NCBI GenBank assembly: GCA_002315505.1
Contig: DCGX01000034.1
Coordinates: 29,901-93,900 of the forward strand
Length of the DNA: 64,000 nucleotides
Source: Ruminococcaceae bacterium UBA1767
GTDB taxonomy: Bacteria > Bacillota > Clostridia > Oscillospirales > Acutalibacteraceae
Direction of reading: 5' to 3'
The notes below the pieces were generated by a model, which did not search any database, was not told where the DNA came from, and saw only the letters and a program-made list of their open reading frames with translations. A program made the translations under genes and the position numbers. Below are positions 1-8,205 of this stretch, piece by piece. Position 1 is the first letter of the stretch. The number at the start of each line of letters is the position of its first letter.

Positions 1-2
1 TC

Positions 3-437
3 GCAAAACGTCTTGGTCAGACGTTTATTCCAACAAGCAATTTCGATGCAAGAGCAGTCGGACTTGCTGTTAGCGATGGTGCTGGGTACACAATACTTAT
101 TGAAAACGGTGCGCCGAGAGTAAAATCGATGATGACAATTGCCCACGAATTAACTCACATCTGGCAGTATATCAACTGGGATAAGAAGCAAATCAATTCA
201 CTTTATGGTAAAAATGCTTCTTTAGAGATTTATGAGGGAATGTCGACATGGGTTGAAATTCAGTATGCTGCGTATATCAATGAGCCTGCTATGGCTAAAC
301 GTACAGAGATGCTCAATATGTATCGTGATGACGAATACGGACGAGGATTTGTTAAGTATCTTGGACAGTATCCGATAAGCTATACAGGAGATATGGAAAT
401 TGATACTCCGTTTAAAAATTTCCCGCCATTAAAATAA
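3..437 (+). CDS. HExxH zinc metallopeptidase-like protein (5' truncated)
   Basis: The reading frame is open to the left edge of the window, so only the C-terminal part of the gene is present. The frame runs through an apparent internal Met at 129, which is not the true start. An HELTH motif (bases about 144-158) gives the two His zinc ligands and the catalytic Glu, and a YEGMSTWVE segment about 30 residues later supplies a plausible third, Glu ligand, as in gluzincin-type peptidases. The N-terminal part, including any signal peptide, is missing, so location and substrate cannot be judged. The next gene begins 17 bases downstream on the same strand and is likely cotranscribed. The metallopeptidase fold is inferred from the motif; the exact family is not recognised. 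Confidence 0.7.
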   Translation, partial: AKRLGQTFIPTSNFDARAVGLAVSDGAGYTILIENGAPRVKSMMTIAHELTHIWQYINWDKKQINSLYGKNASLEIYEGMSTWVEIQYAAYINEPAMAKRTEMLNMYRDDEYGRGFVKYLGQYPISYTGDMEIDTPFKNFPPLK

Positions 438-453
438 GAAAGGAAGCATTATT

Positions 454-774
454 ATGGCAAAAAAGAAAAAAAACACCGGTGGAGGAAAGCTTGGAACAAT
501 AATTATTACAGCAATTGTTGTTGTTGCATTGTGTGTCTTTGTTCCTAAGGTTGTTCACAAGTGTGACCATTGCGGAAAAACATTTTTCGGAACAGGTTAT
601 GCCCCGAACCTTATTTCAGAGGCATTCTCGGATGAAGAGATTATTTGTGAAGACTGTGAAAAAGAAGAATATGTTCTTCTTGGAGTAAGAATAAAGGATA
701 AGGAAGAAAACAAGCTCCCGCTTTTCCCTTCTTCTGTAGATAAGGAACAAAATTCTGAAGATGAAGTAGACTAA
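454..774 (+). CDS. Membrane-anchored small zinc-ribbon protein
   Basis: This 106-residue protein has a basic Lys-rich start, one transmembrane segment at about residues 15-33, and then a soluble part with two CxxC knuckles (CDHC and CEDC) spaced like a zinc ribbon. The C-terminus is acidic. An AGGAAG ribosome binding site lies at about 441-446. Topology is probably N-in with the zinc ribbon outside, but this is inference. It follows the metallopeptidase gene by 17 bases. A strong hairpin at 784-816 sits behind it, so it probably ends that transcript and is separate from the RyR/TIR operon. No function is recognised. Confidence 0.65.
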   Translation: MAKKKKNTGGGKLGTIIITAIVVVALCVFVPKVVHKCDHCGKTFFGTGYAPNLISEAFSDEEIICEDCEKEEYVLLGVRIKDKEENKLPLFPSSVDKEQNSEDEVD

Positions 775-783
775 ATTATTATT

Positions 784-816
784 GATTGCGAAGCTGTAAA
801 TTACGGCTTCGCAATC
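784..816 (+). terminator. Stem-loop, probable terminator
   Basis: An 11-bp perfect inverted repeat (784-794 with 806-816) with an 11-base loop lies just after the zinc-ribbon gene. There is no clear T-run behind it, so it could be a weak terminator or an RNA stability element. Confidence 0.5.
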
Positions 817-860
817 ACGCATACTTAAAAGCATAAGATTATACTTTGGAAGTGTTGATA

Positions 861-2630
861 ATGATGTGGACAATATCTTTTATCGTTGCATTATTTGTTT
901 TTTTATTTTCGGTATTTGCTGTTGCTATTTTCTCTAAACAAAAAAATAATAGGAGAGGGATTAATTCGTTATCAATTATCCTCACAGGAGTTTTTATTTC
1001 TTCTACTATTATTTTTGTTCCGATTTACTACATAACATTTAAAGATGAAAGTTGCGGATTGATAAAAACTTTTTTACTTTCAGTGCACAATACAATAAGA
1101 TTATTTGTAGTTGATGGAGAATTCGATATCATTACCGAAAACTGGGAAGAAAAGGATTCTCTTATTTACTCTTTATATTCTATGTTTGCGTCTGTACTGT
1201 TTGTATTAGCTCCGATATTAACGTTTGGAGTTGTACTTAGTTTTTTCAAAAATATATCTGCATACATTAAATTGATGCTTGTCGGTAAAAAAGAATTGTA
1301 CATTTTCTCTGAATTGAATGAGAAGTCCATTACAATTGCCGAAAGTGCTTATGAGAAAAAGGGTAAAAAAATTAGAATTGTATTTACCGATTGTTTTGAC
1401 AGTAATAATGAAGTGTCGTATGAATTGCAACAAAGAGCACAATCAATCCAGGCAATAATGTTCAAGGATGATATATTAGTTGTAAAATTCAAGAAGAGTA
1501 AACATAATAAATTATTTTTCTTTATAATCGGAGAGGACGAGTCTGAAAACATTAATCATGCGTTGATGTTGTCTGAAAAGTACACAGATATGCAGGACTC
1601 GTGTATATACATTTTTTCAAACAGAATTGAATCTGAAATTATTTTTCAGAATAACGAAACAAAAGGAATTAAAATCAGAAGGATTAATATTAATCAGTCA
1701 TTAGTATTAAATAATCTTTTTGATAATGGAATGAAAATATTCAATAAATCTCAAAAGACGGACTATTGCAGCAATAAACAGATTTCGGCTGTTGTTGTCG
1801 GCATGGGCTCTTTAGGTACGGATATGGCTAAGGCGCTTACCTGGTTTTGTCAGATGGATGGATACGATGTTCATATAAATATATTTGATAGAGATAAATG
1901 TGCCAAATCAAAGTTCAAAATGCTTTGTCCTGAGCTTATTGATGATGCATATAATGGTAATTTTACAGACGATGGCGAATCTAAGTACAGCCTGCAGGTT
2001 CATTCGGACGTAGATGTTGAGAAATACGAGTTTATCGAGGAACTCTGTAAGCTTAAAGAAATAACCTATGTTTTTGTTTCTCTTGGCAGTGATGAGCTTA
2101 ATGTAAGAACGTCCGTAAAAATCAGAATGCTTTGCGAAAGACTCGGCTTATCTCCGTTTATTCAGAGCATTGTTTATGACGAGAGGAAAAAGTCAGCACT
2201 TGAAAAATCTTTGGATAAGTCATCGCAAAAGCTTGATATTGAATATATCGGTGATATAAAGAGTTGTTATGATTTCAACGTTATTCTCGGAAATGAGCTT
2301 GATGAAATCGCCCTTAAAAGACATTGTAAATGGGGCGAAGAGGATGACTACTGGAAATATGAATACAACAGATGTTCGTCTATCGCATCGGTAATTCATT
2401 CTAAATATAAAAAATTATGTAAAATTCCCGGAGCAGATTTGTCGCCCGAGGAACGAACAGAAGAGCAAAGACTTGCTATGAGAAAACTAGAACACAGGCG
2501 TTGGAATGCATATATGCGTTCAGAAGGCTATGTGCGCGGGGAAAAAAAGAATAAATTAGCAAAAACACATAATTGTCTTGTCTCCTTTGATGAGTTAAGC
2601 TCAGAAGAAAAGGCCAAAGATGATGATTGA
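861..2630 (+). CDS. Membrane protein with tandem Rossmann (TrkA-N-like) folds and C-terminal RyR domain
   Basis: The frame opens at TTG 846, but GGAAG at 848-852 points to ATG 861, giving 589 residues. Three transmembrane segments lie at about residues 3-23, 36-59 and 102-127. The cytoplasmic part has two Rossmann-like units: one at about 145-270, and a second at about 310-440 with a clear nucleotide-binding loop (VVGMGSLGTDMA). The last 55 residues match a bacterial RyR (ryanodine receptor) domain: LEHRRWNAY, then KTHNCLVSFDEL and EEKAKD. The overall plan resembles the regulatory gating ring of Slo/RCK potassium channels, but no pore-loop filter is visible. It is the first gene of a tight operon with a TIR protein and a permease. 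A sensor or receptor for a nucleotide or NAD-derived ligand is inferred. The family assignment is good; the function is unknown. Confidence 0.8.
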   Translation: MMWTISFIVALFVFLFSVFAVAIFSKQKNNRRGINSLSIILTGVFISSTIIFVPIYYITFKDESCGLIKTFLLSVHNTIRLFVVDGEFDIITENWEEKDSLIYSLYSMFASVLFVLAPILTFGVVLSFFKNISAYIKLMLVGKKELYIFSELNEKSITIAESAYEKKGKKIRIVFTDCFDSNNEVSYELQQRAQSIQAIMFKDDILVVKFKKSKHNKLFFFIIGEDESENINHALMLSEKYTDMQDSCIYIFSNRIESEIIFQNNETKGIKIRRININQSLVLNNLFDNGMKIFNKSQKTDYCSNKQISAVVVGMGSLGTDMAKALTWFCQMDGYDVHINIFDRDKCAKSKFKMLCPELIDDAYNGNFTDDGESKYSLQVHSDVDVEKYEFIEELCKLKEITYVFVSLGSDELNVRTSVKIRMLCERLGLSPFIQSIVYDERKKSALEKSLDKSSQKLDIEYIGDIKSCYDFNVILGNELDEIALKRHCKWGEEDDYWKYEYNRCSSIASVIHSKYKKLCKIPGADLSPEERTEEQRLAMRKLEHRRWNAYMRSEGYVRGEKKNKLAKTHNCLVSFDELSSEEKAKDDD

Positions 2631-2647
2631 TTTTGGGAGGTATAAAA

Positions 2648-4273
2648 ATGGCAGCAAAGAAAAAGAACGAAGAATTTAACGAATCTACAAAATTTGAGGC
2701 ATACACAGGTGATGAACCATATTTATTTGTCAGCTATTCACATCGTGATGTTGGAAAGGTTTATCCGATTCTTGATGCTCTTTATGACAGAAAGTACAGA
2801 ATATGGTACGATGAGTCCTGCGAAACTGGAAATGATTTCAGAGATGAATTGAGAAAAAAGATAGAGCGCTGTGAGGCAGTGTTACTTTTCGTTTCAAAAT
2901 CTTCAATGAATTCTCCTTTCTGTGGAATGGAGGTTATAGTTGCGAGGGAAAATAACAAGCGCTTGTTCCCGATTTATCTGGATACTGAAACAATTCCGCC
3001 TGCATTCAGTATTTTGCTGGCTAACACTCACCATGTCACTTCTGACGATATGGAAAAGCTTGTTAAGGCTATGGTACGTGACTTGCCTGAGGTAACGATG
3101 GACAGACTTACAACTGTGGATGGAATGCTCAAAAAGTGCGAAAACAATGGTAGAAGCATTGTAGTTGATGAGGGTATTTTTGCTATTTGTGACGAGGCAT
3201 TCAAGAACAGAAGTTCCTTGCGTACTATTACTTTGCCTGAATCACTTGAGTCAATTGGCAGAGAAAGCTTCAGAGGTTGCAGTAATCTTGAAAGCATGAG
3301 AATCCCTGAGCACACCGTCAGAATTGGCGAAAGTGCATTCAGAGATTGCGTAAAAATGAAAAAGCTCTCGATTGAAAACAATTGTATTAAAATCGGTGAG
3401 CGTGCATTTGAAAATTGTGCAAACCTTGAGGATGTTATTTTGCCCGAGGGACTTACAGAAATCTACGGTGGTGTATTCAACAGCTGCAAAGGACTCAAAA
3501 AGATTAAGCTCTCCGACAAATTAACAATTTTGGGCGAAAGTGCTTTCTCGGATTGTGTTGGTCTTGAGTCAATTGATATACCTGAAACGGTTACAAAGAT
3601 TGACGACCTCGTATTTAATGGTTGCATCAGTCTTGAAAAAATATATTTGCACGAAGGACTTAAGAAAATCGGTAAGGCTGCATTTAAAAATTGTCATAAC
3701 CTTACCCAAATTGAAATCCCGATGTCAGTTACAAATATCAGTGATGCTCCATTTAGAGGTTGTGAAAGCCTTAGGTCAATTAAGGTTGCAAGTAAAAACA
3801 AGCATTATAAGGCTGAGCCAAACAAACGTGATGGCGGTGATTATGTTCTTTTCAACAAGAGCAAGTCAATTCTTATAGCTTATCCTGCAAGTAGCCGTGA
3901 GGTTCAGTACGATATTCCGGACAGTGTTACTGAAATTAAGGACTGGGCATTCTGTGGATGCAAAAAGCTGAACAGAATTTCGATCCCTGACAGTGTTCGT
4001 GAAATCGATGAGGGTGCATTCAGTTATTGCTCATTGCTTGATGAAGTTGAAATTCCTGACAGCGTTACAAAGATTGATGATTGTGCGTTCCGTGGTTGCA
4101 CAAGTATGGAAAAGGTAATTATTCCCAGTTCAGTAACGGAGCTTGGATGGGGTATATTTGACGGATGTGAAAGCAAAATTACGGTTTATTGTGAGCCGGG
4201 TTCAGTAATTGAAAAGTATTGTTTACGTAACAGAATTAAAACAGAAAGTATAACCGAAGGGGAATCTTATTAA
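2648..4273 (+). CDS. TIR domain protein with BspA-type leucine-rich repeats
   Basis: GGGAGG at 2635-2640 sets the start at ATG 2648 (541 residues), not the TTG at 2627. Residues about 24-145 form a TIR domain: box 1 is LFVSYSHRD, and the Glu of SPFCGMEV (about residue 95) sits where NAD-cleaving TIR domains carry the catalytic Glu. From about residue 180 onward there are about twelve 23-residue BspA/LRR_5 repeats of the type IPDSVTEIDEGAFSYC. They are interrupted once by a non-repeat island of about 40 residues (KNKHYKAEPNKRDGGDYV) that is common in this repeat class. There is no signal peptide, so the repeats are probably cytoplasmic and used for recognition. It starts 17 bases after the RyR gene and overlaps the next gene by one base. 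NADase or NAD-signalling activity is inferred from the conserved Glu. Confidence 0.88.
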   Translation: MAAKKKNEEFNESTKFEAYTGDEPYLFVSYSHRDVGKVYPILDALYDRKYRIWYDESCETGNDFRDELRKKIERCEAVLLFVSKSSMNSPFCGMEVIVARENNKRLFPIYLDTETIPPAFSILLANTHHVTSDDMEKLVKAMVRDLPEVTMDRLTTVDGMLKKCENNGRSIVVDEGIFAICDEAFKNRSSLRTITLPESLESIGRESFRGCSNLESMRIPEHTVRIGESAFRDCVKMKKLSIENNCIKIGERAFENCANLEDVILPEGLTEIYGGVFNSCKGLKKIKLSDKLTILGESAFSDCVGLESIDIPETVTKIDDLVFNGCISLEKIYLHEGLKKIGKAAFKNCHNLTQIEIPMSVTNISDAPFRGCESLRSIKVASKNKHYKAEPNKRDGGDYVLFNKSKSILIAYPASSREVQYDIPDSVTEIKDWAFCGCKKLNRISIPDSVREIDEGAFSYCSLLDEVEIPDSVTKIDDCAFRGCTSMEKVIIPSSVTELGWGIFDGCESKITVYCEPGSVIEKYCLRNRIKTESITEGESY

Positions 4274-5421
4274 TGGTTGAGAAAACCGAAGGAAAAAACG
4301 GATTACTTCAATCAGTAGTTGGTTTTATTAAGAAAAATACAGTAATGGTTGTGGCACTTTTTGCCGCTATCATTACGAGCTTCATTATTCCGATTAGCAG
4401 TGAATACATCGGATACTTTGATTTTAAAACATTAACTTGTTTGTTTTGCGTGCTTTCGGTAGTGTGCGCATTAAAGAACATAAACTTCTTTTACATAATT
4501 GCAAGACAGATTGTGCAGAGCTTCAGAACTACACGAATAAGTATTCTGGTGCTTGTCTACATAACCTTTATAGGCTCGATGCTGATTGCGAACGATATGG
4601 CTCTTTTGACGTTTTTACCATTAGGGTTTTTTATCCTTTCGACAACGGGAAAAGAAAAGTATATGGCATTTACCTTTATTATGCAGAATATTGCGGCTAA
4701 TCTTGGAGGAATGCTTACTCCTTTCGGTAATCCGCAGAATTTATATTTGTATACTAAATTCAATATTCAGAATGGGGAATTCTTAAAGATAATGGCACCG
4801 CCGTTTATTGTTTCGGTGATTCTGATTACGGTTTGTTGTCTTTGTGTAAAGTCCGAACCATTGCAGTTAAAAGAAGAAAAAATAGTATTCAATAAAACGA
4901 GAACAATAATTTATCTCATACTTTTTGCATTGTCAATTGTTATTGTATTTCGTGTTATTCCGTATTGGATAGGCTTGATAGTAATTCCGGTTTCATTGCT
5001 ATTCCTCGATAGAAAAGCGTTGAAAATGGTTGATTATCCATTGCTTCTTACGTTTGTATTTTTCTTTATTTTTGCAGGAAATATGGCAAGAATCGAAGTT
5101 GTAAGACATTTTATGTCATTTTTACTTAGTAAGAGTACTATGCTGTTTTCGATTCTCTCCTGCCAGTTTATCAGTAATGTTCCGTCGGCAATATTGCTCT
5201 CACAGTTCACAACGAATTATCGTGATTTGCTCGTCGGTGTTAATGTCGGAGGAGTCGGAACACTTATCGCATCTCTTGCGAGCTTAATCACATTCAGAGA
5301 ATATGTGAAGCACAATCCGGGTAAAACCTTGTACTATATCGGAGTATTTTCCGCTTTTAACTTCGGATTCTTAATTGTTTTAACCTGTTTTATGACATTT
5401 TTTAACTCAATAGTATATTAA
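4273..5421 (+). CDS. CitMHS/SLC13-type membrane permease
   Basis: This 382-residue polytopic membrane protein overlaps the TIR gene stop by one base (TAATG), with GAAGGGGA upstream, so translation is coupled. It has about ten hydrophobic segments. Motifs of the citrate/arsenite/dicarboxylate permease superfamily are visible: ANDMALLTFLPL in the first half, GGMLTPFGNPQNLY, and ISNVPSAILLSQF in the second half. These paired Asn-Pro or Asn-Asp turns normally bind substrate and sodium. The length is a little below the usual 400-450 residues. The substrate cannot be told from sequence. Being locked to a RyR protein and a TIR protein suggests a membrane effector or ion/metabolite exporter of that system rather than ordinary nutrition, but this is inference. 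Confidence 0.75.
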   Translation: MVEKTEGKNGLLQSVVGFIKKNTVMVVALFAAIITSFIIPISSEYIGYFDFKTLTCLFCVLSVVCALKNINFFYIIARQIVQSFRTTRISILVLVYITFIGSMLIANDMALLTFLPLGFFILSTTGKEKYMAFTFIMQNIAANLGGMLTPFGNPQNLYLYTKFNIQNGEFLKIMAPPFIVSVILITVCCLCVKSEPLQLKEEKIVFNKTRTIIYLILFALSIVIVFRVIPYWIGLIVIPVSLLFLDRKALKMVDYPLLLTFVFFFIFAGNMARIEVVRHFMSFLLSKSTMLFSILSCQFISNVPSAILLSQFTTNYRDLLVGVNVGGVGTLIASLASLITFREYVKHNPGKTLYYIGVFSAFNFGFLIVLTCFMTFFNSIVY

Positions 5422-5431
5422 TATCAAAACG

Positions 5432-5463
5432 AAGACCATACCGCAAACAAGTGGTATGGTCTT
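5432..5463. terminator. Bidirectional terminator hairpin
   Basis: An 11-bp perfect stem (5432-5442 with 5453-5463) lies between the permease (+) and the MATE gene (-), which converge here. Confidence 0.7.
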
Positions 5464-5473
5464 AAATAATCTA

Positions 5474-6862
5474 TTAAGTATTATCAATCGGTATTTGTTT
5501 TTGTCTGAAATTTTTTCTTAATATCAGAACGTAGCATATTGATTGCATAGTAATTGTTGCAATCCATGAAGCAGGATAGGAGATGAACAGGAATTGAATA
5601 TCTCTGTGATTAGGGAATAAGCCGTAAATCCATATTATTCGCATTCCGACGGTACCGATAATTGAGAGTACCATCGGGACAGCTGAGAATCCCATTCCAC
5701 GGAGCGCTCCCGGAATACAATCCATAAATCCGCAAAGGAAATAGGAGAGGGTTGTAAGGCTGAGGATTTTTACACCATAACCGATAACAACCTCAGACGA
5801 GGTATAGATGCCGAGAAATTTATCTCCGAAGAAATACGCCGCAGAGCCGAGCGAAAGGCAAACGATTAATTCAAGAAGCAGGCAATTCAGCAAAACCTTT
5901 TTCATTCGGTCGATTTTGCCTGCACCGAGATTCTGACTTGTGAAGCTCATACAAGCCTGCGTGATTGAGTTGGCTGAGGTGTAAAGGAAACCGAAAAGAT
6001 TGTTTGCGGCTGTATAGCCTGCCATTGCATATTGGCCGAAGGAATTGACCGACGACTGAAGCATTGCATTTGATACATTGATAACCGTGCTCTGAAGTCC
6101 TGCAGGGAGTCCGATTCTTATGATGTCAACGAGTATATCTGTATCAATTTTCAGCCTTGAAAGAACAAGCCTGTATGCTTCCGGACTTTTTAGCAAAACG
6201 AGAATTACAAGCACGCAGGAAATAAACTGGGAAAACACCGTGGCAATCGCAACGCCTGCAACATCAAAATGAAAAACAACAACGAGAAATACGTTTAGTC
6301 CGGCGTTTATTATACCGGAAATAATAAGGAAAATCATCGGCCGTTTTGTGTCACCAACCGCTCTGAGAATCGCCGCACCGAAATTATAAAGCAGAAAAAA
6401 AGGCGTGCCGATAAAATAAATACGCATATATTGAATTGACATACCGATTATTTCCTTCGGAGTGTCCATAAGCTCGAGAGCAGGTCGGGCAAGAATCTGA
6501 CCGAGAATAAGTATAACTGCACCGGAAATTACAGCCGTTAAAATCGAAGTGTGAACAACTCTGCTCATTTTATCGTATTTTCCTGCGGCATAAAATCTTG
6601 CTGCGCAGACGTTTGAGCCTAATGAAAGTCCGATAAAAAACATGATGAAAACATTGAGAAGTGCTGAGGTTGCTCCGACGGCGGCAAGGCAGCTGCTACC
6701 TGCAAATCTGCCGACAACAATAAGGTCAACTGCGTTGAACATAAGCTGTAATATACCCGAAAGCATCAGCGGCACAAAGAAAGAAACGAGCTTCGGCATA
6801 ATAGCGCCGGAGCACATATCAATTTCAAACTTGTTGTTTTTCACGTTTTCAACTTCTTTCAT
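5474..6862 (-). CDS. MATE family efflux transporter
   Basis: The 462-residue protein has the length and the roughly twelve hydrophobic helices of multidrug and toxic compound extrusion (MATE) exporters. These use a sodium or proton gradient to expel cationic drugs or metabolites. The family-typical start of helix 1-2 is clear (LMFNAVDLIVVGRFAG), as is the repeated second half beginning near IRIGLPAGLQS. The gene stands alone, converging on the permease operon. A promoter lies directly upstream. No good ribosome binding site precedes the ATG at 6862, so a start at a nearby GTG five codons in is possible. The substrate is unknown. Confidence 0.92.
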   Translation of the reverse strand: MKEVENVKNNKFEIDMCSGAIMPKLVSFFVPLMLSGILQLMFNAVDLIVVGRFAGSSCLAAVGATSALLNVFIMFFIGLSLGSNVCAARFYAAGKYDKMSRVVHTSILTAVISGAVILILGQILARPALELMDTPKEIIGMSIQYMRIYFIGTPFFLLYNFGAAILRAVGDTKRPMIFLIISGIINAGLNVFLVVVFHFDVAGVAIATVFSQFISCVLVILVLLKSPEAYRLVLSRLKIDTDILVDIIRIGLPAGLQSTVINVSNAMLQSSVNSFGQYAMAGYTAANNLFGFLYTSANSITQACMSFTSQNLGAGKIDRMKKVLLNCLLLELIVCLSLGSAAYFFGDKFLGIYTSSEVVIGYGVKILSLTTLSYFLCGFMDCIPGALRGMGFSAVPMVLSIIGTVGMRIIWIYGLFPNHRDIQFLFISYPASWIATITMQSICYVLILRKNFRQKQIPIDNT

Positions 6863-6876
6863 TGTACAATGCTAAA

Positions 6877-6904
6877 ATTATATCACAATGAAGAAAATAA
6901 TCAA
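6877..6904 (-). promoter_or_regulatory. Promoter of MATE gene
   Basis: On the minus strand TTGATT (6904-6899) and TATAAT (6882-6877) are separated by 16 bases, immediately upstream of the MATE start. Confidence 0.6.
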
Positions 6905-6961
6905 CACATAATTCGTTTATATTAACCAAAAAAACATTACTAATTCTTATGCAGTTAGTTG

Positions 6962-6990
6962 TTGAAAATCATATTCTGATGTGATATAAT
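6962..6990 (+). promoter_or_regulatory. Promoter of EEP phosphoesterase gene
   Basis: TTGAAA at 6962-6967 and TATAAT at 6985-6990 have a 17-base spacer. The -10 box overlaps an in-frame ATG at 6989, which rules that codon out as the translation start. Confidence 0.75.
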
Positions 6991-7018
6991 GGTTGAAAAT
7001 ACAGAAAGGCGGAGAAGT

Positions 7019-8107
7019 ATGAAAAAATTAGTATGTATTCTCTTATCAATTGTTATGCTCGTTTCAGCTTTTTCAGTAATCGGATACGCTGAGGAAGACG
7101 ACATAATTACGGCAAAGTTCCTCAACTGCAATGTTGCAGGTTTGCCGGATTTCAATGCATTGCTTGGCAAAGGAACAAAGGATGTTAAGAAGAACGAGCA
7201 GGAGCTTGGTGCAATCTTTAACGCATCTGACATTGATGTAATTGCAGTTCAGGAGGACTTCAATTACCATGATTATCTTTTCAATGAGATGACAAATTAC
7301 AAGTATTCAACAAAAACATCAGGTGGTGTCCCCGGCGGTGACGGACTTAATGTTTATTCAAGGAATGCAGTTATCTACGATGAGAAGAGAATTGAATGGG
7401 ATTCAAGCTATGGCGGTATTGCAGAGGGTGACTCTCTTACTCCGAAGGGAATTCTTTACACAGTTCTTGATTTTGGTAACGGAGTTACTGTTGATTTCTA
7501 TGACCTTCATGCGGATGCTTTCGGCGGTGTGGGTAACTCTCTTTCAAGAGCATCACAGTATATTCAGCTTTTAAATATTATTAATGAGCAATCAGCAGGT
7601 CGTCCTGTTATTATCACCGGTGACTTTAACACTTCAATTCATTTGAAGGGCAGTGGAGAAGACGGTGTAGATGAGGATATGCTTTATAAAATGACAAAGC
7701 AGTATGGATTCAAGGACGCATGGGTTGAGGTTTGCAACAATGGTGATTACGATAACTTCTCTGAGTGGTATGAGAAATATCCAAGTAACTACTGGGGCGT
7801 TTGGGACAGTGTTGAGAAGTTCTACTATCGTGACGGCAGTGATATAAAAATTGATGCTGAAACATTCGAATACATGGCAACAGTAAATTCAAATGGCGAA
7901 AGCATTTCAGACCATAACGGAGCATTGTGTCAGTTTAAATTTACAAAGACAGAGGGCTTTACAGCGGATGCAAGAGAGCATACAGTTGTAGGTGAGCATA
8001 AGCTCCAGAACATTATCAGTGTTATTAAGTGGGCAATCAAGGATATTATCTTTGTTTTGTTTGATAATTTTGATGAGCTGTTATCATTGGCAGGAATCAG
8101 TAAATAA
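7019..8107 (+). CDS. Secreted endonuclease/exonuclease/phosphatase (EEP) family hydrolase
   Basis: ATG 7019 is preceded by a GGCGGAG ribosome binding site and starts a signal peptide (MKKLVCILLSIVMLVSA, cleavage near residue 24), giving 362 residues. The EEP fold motifs appear in order: LNCNV near 36, VQED (metal-binding Glu 79), DLHAD (His 164), GDFN (Asp 202/Asn 204) and SDHNG (Asp 298/His 299). This set defines Mg-dependent phosphodiesterases such as DNase I, sphingomyelinases and inositol phosphatases. As an exported enzyme it may act on phospholipids, extracellular DNA or phosphate esters; the substrate cannot be fixed. The C-terminal 50 residues contain a hydrophobic amphipathic stretch. 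It is a single-gene unit with its own promoter and terminator. Confidence 0.85.
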   Translation: MKKLVCILLSIVMLVSAFSVIGYAEEDDIITAKFLNCNVAGLPDFNALLGKGTKDVKKNEQELGAIFNASDIDVIAVQEDFNYHDYLFNEMTNYKYSTKTSGGVPGGDGLNVYSRNAVIYDEKRIEWDSSYGGIAEGDSLTPKGILYTVLDFGNGVTVDFYDLHADAFGGVGNSLSRASQYIQLLNIINEQSAGRPVIITGDFNTSIHLKGSGEDGVDEDMLYKMTKQYGFKDAWVEVCNNGDYDNFSEWYEKYPSNYWGVWDSVEKFYYRDGSDIKIDAETFEYMATVNSNGESISDHNGALCQFKFTKTEGFTADAREHTVVGEHKLQNIISVIKWAIKDIIFVLFDNFDELLSLAGISK

Positions 8108-8114
8108 TAATCTC

Positions 8115-8153
8115 GGACAGCTCAGATTTAAAAGAGCTGTCCTTTGTTTTTAT
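8115..8153 (+). terminator. Rho-independent terminator
   Basis: A 9-bp perfect stem (8115-8123 with 8134-8142) is followed by a T-rich run, ending the EEP gene. Confidence 0.85.
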
Positions 8154-8205
8154 ATGGATTTTTAAAAACAGTTTGATATACTTAAATAAAAACAGGTGAT
8201 AAAGC

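Noticed and set aside
846..860. TTG 846 as start of the RyR protein
   Set aside because: The GGAAG at 848-852 is correctly spaced for ATG 861, and TTG 846 has no ribosome binding site.
3200..4200. Tandem DNA repeat or recombination element in the TIR gene
   Set aside because: The periodicity is at protein level (23-residue leucine-rich repeats); the DNA copies are well diverged.
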